This document shows, piece after piece, positions 53,503 to 56,156 of a stretch of 56,156 nt of DNA. The notes under the pieces were generated by a model. That model searched no databases. It was not told the origin of the DNA and saw only the letters and a program-made list of their open reading frames with translations. Numbering within the stretch: position 1 is the first letter of the stretch; the number at the start of each line of letters is the position of its first letter. This stretch comes from a bacterium (GTDB lineage Bacteria; Krumholzibacteriota; Krumholzibacteriia; LZORAL124-64-63). The position numbers and the translations under genes are program-made. The DNA is taken from positions 1-56,156 of the forward strand of contig JAGRNP010000011.1 of assembly GCA_020440705.1 (NCBI GenBank). The letters are read 5' to 3'.

Positions 53503-53539
53503 GGGATCGCGGACCGGTTGCCTCCGGCATCGCGATCCC
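53503..53539. repeat. Nested inverted repeat overlapping the promoter
   Basis: Outer arms GGGATCGCG (53503-53511) and CGCGATCCC (53531-53539) enclose inner arms CCGG/CCGG whose loop is exactly TTGCCT, the predicted -35 box. It may be an operator or a stem-loop. The right arm fills the spacer of the promoter at 53518-53546. Confidence 0.6.
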
Positions 53540-53546
53540 GTAGACT
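53518..53546 (+). promoter_or_regulatory. Promoter for the secreted protein at 53594
   Basis: Plus strand: TTGCCT (53518-53523), 17-nt spacer, TAGACT (53541-53546), about 40 nt upstream of the Shine-Dalgarno GGGGGGA and the ATG at 53594. Confidence 0.55.
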
Positions 53547-53593
53547 TCTGCAGGGCAACCGTGCCCGCTCCGACACGCATCAGGGGGGATTCC

Positions 53594-56156
53594 ATGCGTC
53601 TGTTCGCCCGTTCCGTTTCGCTTCTCGCCATGCTGCTGGTCCCCGTCCTGGCCGGCGCCGCCAAGTCGCCCGCGGCCGCCAGCGCCCCCCGCGCGCCGGA
53701 GTTCGCGGCCGCGCAGGCGGCGATCGCGTCCACCGCCGCCGACACCCTGCTGCTCTACGGCGGCCCCGCCAGCGGCGACGGCAAGTTCCAGGACGATCTC
53801 GACCCGTCCCTGCCCGACGACGAGGGCTGGATGACCCTCGCCGACTTCGAGGGCCCCCTGTTCCACGTCGACACTTTCAACGCCGAGCTCCTGGACCCCG
53901 GCTTCAGCCCCAACCACGCCATGTGGTGCGGCGCCTACTTCCGGCCCTGCACCGGCGAGCCCGACGCGCCCCAGCCCGGCTACGGCCTCGGGCAGGCGGA
54001 GTACCTCACCTGGAGCGGGCCGGTCGCCTCCCCCGGCGACTCGGTCCTGGTCAACGTCACGGCGATCATGAACTACGAGATGGAGCCGGGTTACGACTAC
54101 ATCTACTTCGAGGCCCTCGAGGACGGCGTCTGGGTCCGCATCGCCGACTGGACCGATTCGAACCGGACCTTCTACGGCGGCGGCGTCTTCGTGCCCGAGG
54201 GGGTCGACCTGAGCTTCATGCTCGGACCGGATTCGTACGTCGACGGCGACCACGTGCACCTGCGCTGGTATTTCCGCTCGGACCTGGCTTTCAGCGACGA
54301 GGACTGCGCCTACCCCACCGACGGCGCGGTGCAGATCGACAATATCGCGGTCCGCTTCGACCAGGGCGCCGGCCCGGTGCTCCAGACCAGCGATGACTTC
54401 GAACCGGGCAGTCCCGTGTCGTGGGAGCCCCACAAGGCCCAGGAGTGCTCCGACGCCGCCATCGAACCGCTGCTCGAGGGCCCCGGCCACGTGCCGGCCA
54501 GCAACACCACCCCGCAACTCGCCTTCCTGGCCGACGGCACCGGCTGCAGTCCCGTGCCGCTCGCCGACGGCGGGGACAGCTACGGGCCCGGCGGGCTGAT
54601 CGTCGACTGCGAGGACCTGCAGGATCTGCTGTACTACCATTCCGAACGCGACTGGGTGTCGCCGGTCATTCCCCTGCCGGACATGACCGACTACGACGCC
54701 GTCCTCATCGAACTGGACGCCTATCTGCGCGCGGGCAACGACGAGGGCCCCTACCTCCGCGTCGCCTACCGGCTGACCAGCGACGGGCTCACCTGGAACG
54801 TCCCGCGCAACACCGCGTACGCGAGCTTTCCCTCGACCGACCGGCGCCGGATCCGGTTCCTCATCGACCACGTCTACACGAACCACGTCAGCGACGCGGT
54901 GGGCATCCAGGTGATGCTCGGCGCAGCACGCTACCGCGGCTACAACGAAGGCTGCTGGGACGGCGTGGCCGCCCCCTGGGTCGACAACGTCGCCGTCAAG
55001 GCCATGCGGCACACCGCTCCGGTCATCGCCGCGGCGCCCGGCTTCGAGGACGCCGTGGCTTCGTCCGGCGCGGGACTGCCGTCGGTCGTGACCACGCACT
55101 TCCACGTCGCCGCCCCCCGACGCGGCGCCTCGCTGGCCGGGGCAGCGGAGATCCACTGGATCCTCGAACCCAACCCCGCCAACGACGCCCTTCGCACCAG
55201 CGCGCCGCCCAACCCCCTCGTCGGGGTCGACGTGGGTGGCACCCCCGGCAGCACCGCAAGCTACATCGCGCGGAATTTCCGCTTCGCCCTGCCGACCGCC
55301 GGCTTCCTCTTCCCCGGCGACCGGCTGCGCTACTTCGTCCGGGCCGTCGACGACGTCGCCGGCGACCTGGGCACCGCCCTGATGCCCGCCGACACCACCG
55401 GCTTCAGCGACTTCACGACCGACACCTACCCCGAGGACTTCCGTTGGCGCGTGCTGCCCTCGACGCTGCCGGCCGCCCCGGATTCCCAGCCGACGATCCT
55501 GGTCTGGGACGGATCGGAAGACCCGGACGAGCGCGCGGCGTTTCTCGCCGCCCTGGCTGAGCTCGGCCTCGAGCCCGACCGGGACTTCGACTACATGGCG
55601 ACCAGGCCGGAGAGCAACCCGTTCGTCCAGGTCAACCCCGCGAGTCTTGCCGGATACGCCACCATCCTCATGGACGTCGGCGACCGCGCCCTGACCTGGG
55701 GCTGGGAGACCGGCAATCCCCAGGGGTGGCTCGGACTCGGGAGCCGCAACCTGATGGTCTTCGGCAACAATCTCCTCGAGGGCGCCTACTACGGGACTCG
55801 CACGCCGCTGATCGAGGACCTCGTCGGCGCGGCGCTGACGGCCTCCCGCGTCGGCCCCTTCATCGACGGTCAGGCCGTCGCCGGCCTCGTGCCCACGGGC
55901 GCGCTGGCGGGCATCACCACCGCCCTGGTCGCCGACGGCGGCAACAACGGCGAATTCGACGCCATGGCGCCGGCCGCCGGCCAGGAGCTCTACGCCTTCG
56001 CGGCTCCCGGCGGCGGCGCGGGCGGATACCCGGTCGCCGGCGCCGTCCTGCACGAACCGGCCGGCACCGGCTCACGCGTCGTCGCGTTCCCCATCGCCTT
56101 CGGCCGGCTCGCCACGCCGGACGGCCATACCGGTCCCCGCTCGGCGCCGGCCGACT
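53594..56156 (+). CDS. Large secreted protein, 3' end outside window, function unknown
   Basis: At least 854 residues in an open frame to the window edge. A signal peptide (RLFARSVSLLAMLLVPVLAGAA) follows the ATG, which has GGGGGGA upstream. The mature part contains two jelly-roll-like segments: one with WMTLADFEGPLFHVDTFNAE, PGDSVLVNVTAIMNYEMEPG and GAVQIDNIAVRFD; another with WVSPVIPLPDMTDYDAVLIE and APWVDNVAVKAM. A later Ig-like part has HWILEPNP and RYFVRAVDD. From about residue 635 an alpha/beta domain begins (PTILVWDGSEDPDERAAFL, TILMDVGDRALTWGWETG, NLMVFGNNLLEGAYYGTRT). I do not recognise a catalytic motif. The C-terminus, which might hold a FlgD-like sorting domain, is outside the window. 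Confidence 0.85.
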   Translation, partial: MRLFARSVSLLAMLLVPVLAGAAKSPAAASAPRAPEFAAAQAAIASTAADTLLLYGGPASGDGKFQDDLDPSLPDDEGWMTLADFEGPLFHVDTFNAELLDPGFSPNHAMWCGAYFRPCTGEPDAPQPGYGLGQAEYLTWSGPVASPGDSVLVNVTAIMNYEMEPGYDYIYFEALEDGVWVRIADWTDSNRTFYGGGVFVPEGVDLSFMLGPDSYVDGDHVHLRWYFRSDLAFSDEDCAYPTDGAVQIDNIAVRFDQGAGPVLQTSDDFEPGSPVSWEPHKAQECSDAAIEPLLEGPGHVPASNTTPQLAFLADGTGCSPVPLADGGDSYGPGGLIVDCEDLQDLLYYHSERDWVSPVIPLPDMTDYDAVLIELDAYLRAGNDEGPYLRVAYRLTSDGLTWNVPRNTAYASFPSTDRRRIRFLIDHVYTNHVSDAVGIQVMLGAARYRGYNEGCWDGVAAPWVDNVAVKAMRHTAPVIAAAPGFEDAVASSGAGLPSVVTTHFHVAAPRRGASLAGAAEIHWILEPNPANDALRTSAPPNPLVGVDVGGTPGSTASYIARNFRFALPTAGFLFPGDRLRYFVRAVDDVAGDLGTALMPADTTGFSDFTTDTYPEDFRWRVLPSTLPAAPDSQPTILVWDGSEDPDERAAFLAALAELGLEPDRDFDYMATRPESNPFVQVNPASLAGYATILMDVGDRALTWGWETGNPQGWLGLGSRNLMVFGNNLLEGAYYGTRTPLIEDLVGAALTASRVGPFIDGQAVAGLVPTGALAGITTALVADGGNNGEFDAMAPAAGQELYAFAAPGGGAGGYPVAGAVLHEPAGTGSRVVAFPIAFGRLATPDGHTGPRSAPAD

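Larger units (their letters stand above)
53415..53578. repeat. Long-range inverted repeat flanking the divergent intergenic region
   Basis: GCGTGTCGGAG (53415-53425) and CTCCGACACGC (53568-53578) are a perfect 11-bp inverted pair 142 bp apart, one near each start codon (53378 minus and 53594 plus). They could be two half-sites bound by a looping regulator. A chance match is possible at this GC content. Confidence 0.5.

Overview
This is a GC-rich (roughly 70 percent by eye), densely coding stretch of chromosome from a Gram-negative bacterium. It holds lipoproteins, an outer-membrane PorV/PorQ-type barrel, an RND efflux system, a complete proton-pumping complex I operon and large secreted proteins. 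A PorU-like C25 peptidase next to a PorV-like barrel, with a FlgD/type IX-like C-terminal domain, points to the Fibrobacteres-Chlorobi-Bacteroidetes (FCB) side of the tree. The very high GC fits an uncultured FCB-affiliated lineage such as Eisenbacteria or Krumholzibacteriota better than Bacteroidetes proper. This placement is inference. No rRNA, tRNA, CRISPR array, insertion sequence or phage gene was seen.

Layout. 1-9391 (minus): a run of Trm112-like protein, PorU-like peptidase, PorV-like barrel and a large secreted M6 metalloprotease cut by the window edge, read from a sigma70-type promoter at 9363-9391. 9417-12620 (minus): accA with a possible attenuator in its leader, a small secreted protein, and a Sad/YneI-type aldehyde dehydrogenase. 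12668-18502 (minus): dnaE and a secreted M23 peptidase. 18691-20099 (plus): PIN-PhoH ATPase and a strong terminator. 20145-23869 (minus): a lipoprotein, then NhaC antiporter, CutA and an inositol-monophosphatase-family enzyme whose genes overlap. 24083-24355 (plus): a NifU-like Fe-S scaffold and its terminator. 24376-28540 (minus): RlpA-like lipoprotein, YaaA, then a haem-binding protein, a PhnD-like binding protein and a histidine kinase that look like one sensory module. 28671-42866 (minus): nuoA-B-CD-E-F-G-H-I-J-K-L-M-N with a promoter at one end and a terminator at the other. 43101-44837 (plus): a TPR protein and a class IV aminotransferase. 44863-53378 (minus): NYN-domain protein, then two RND permeases and their membrane fusion protein. 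53594-56156 (plus): a large secreted protein running off the window.

How the parts fit. The PorU/PorV pair would attach and release secreted proteins at the outer membrane, and the M6 protease (and perhaps the secreted proteins at 10546 and 53594) are candidate cargo. Complex I supplies the proton gradient that NhaC and the RND pumps use. The IMPase-CutA-NhaC cluster has a cation-stress flavour. Eleven intergenic spaces carry a recognisable TTGnnn-N16/17-TAnnnT promoter (one of them with a poor -10 box), placed consistently with the gene calls.

The most unusual items are the N-terminal polytopic membrane domain fused to the PorU-like peptidase, a terminator placed between the accA promoter and its start codon, a histidine-rich insert in NuoL, the haem protein/PhnD/kinase cluster, and a nested inverted repeat around the promoter facing the efflux operon. 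Long open frames antisense to genes are common here because of the GC content and were treated as shadows.
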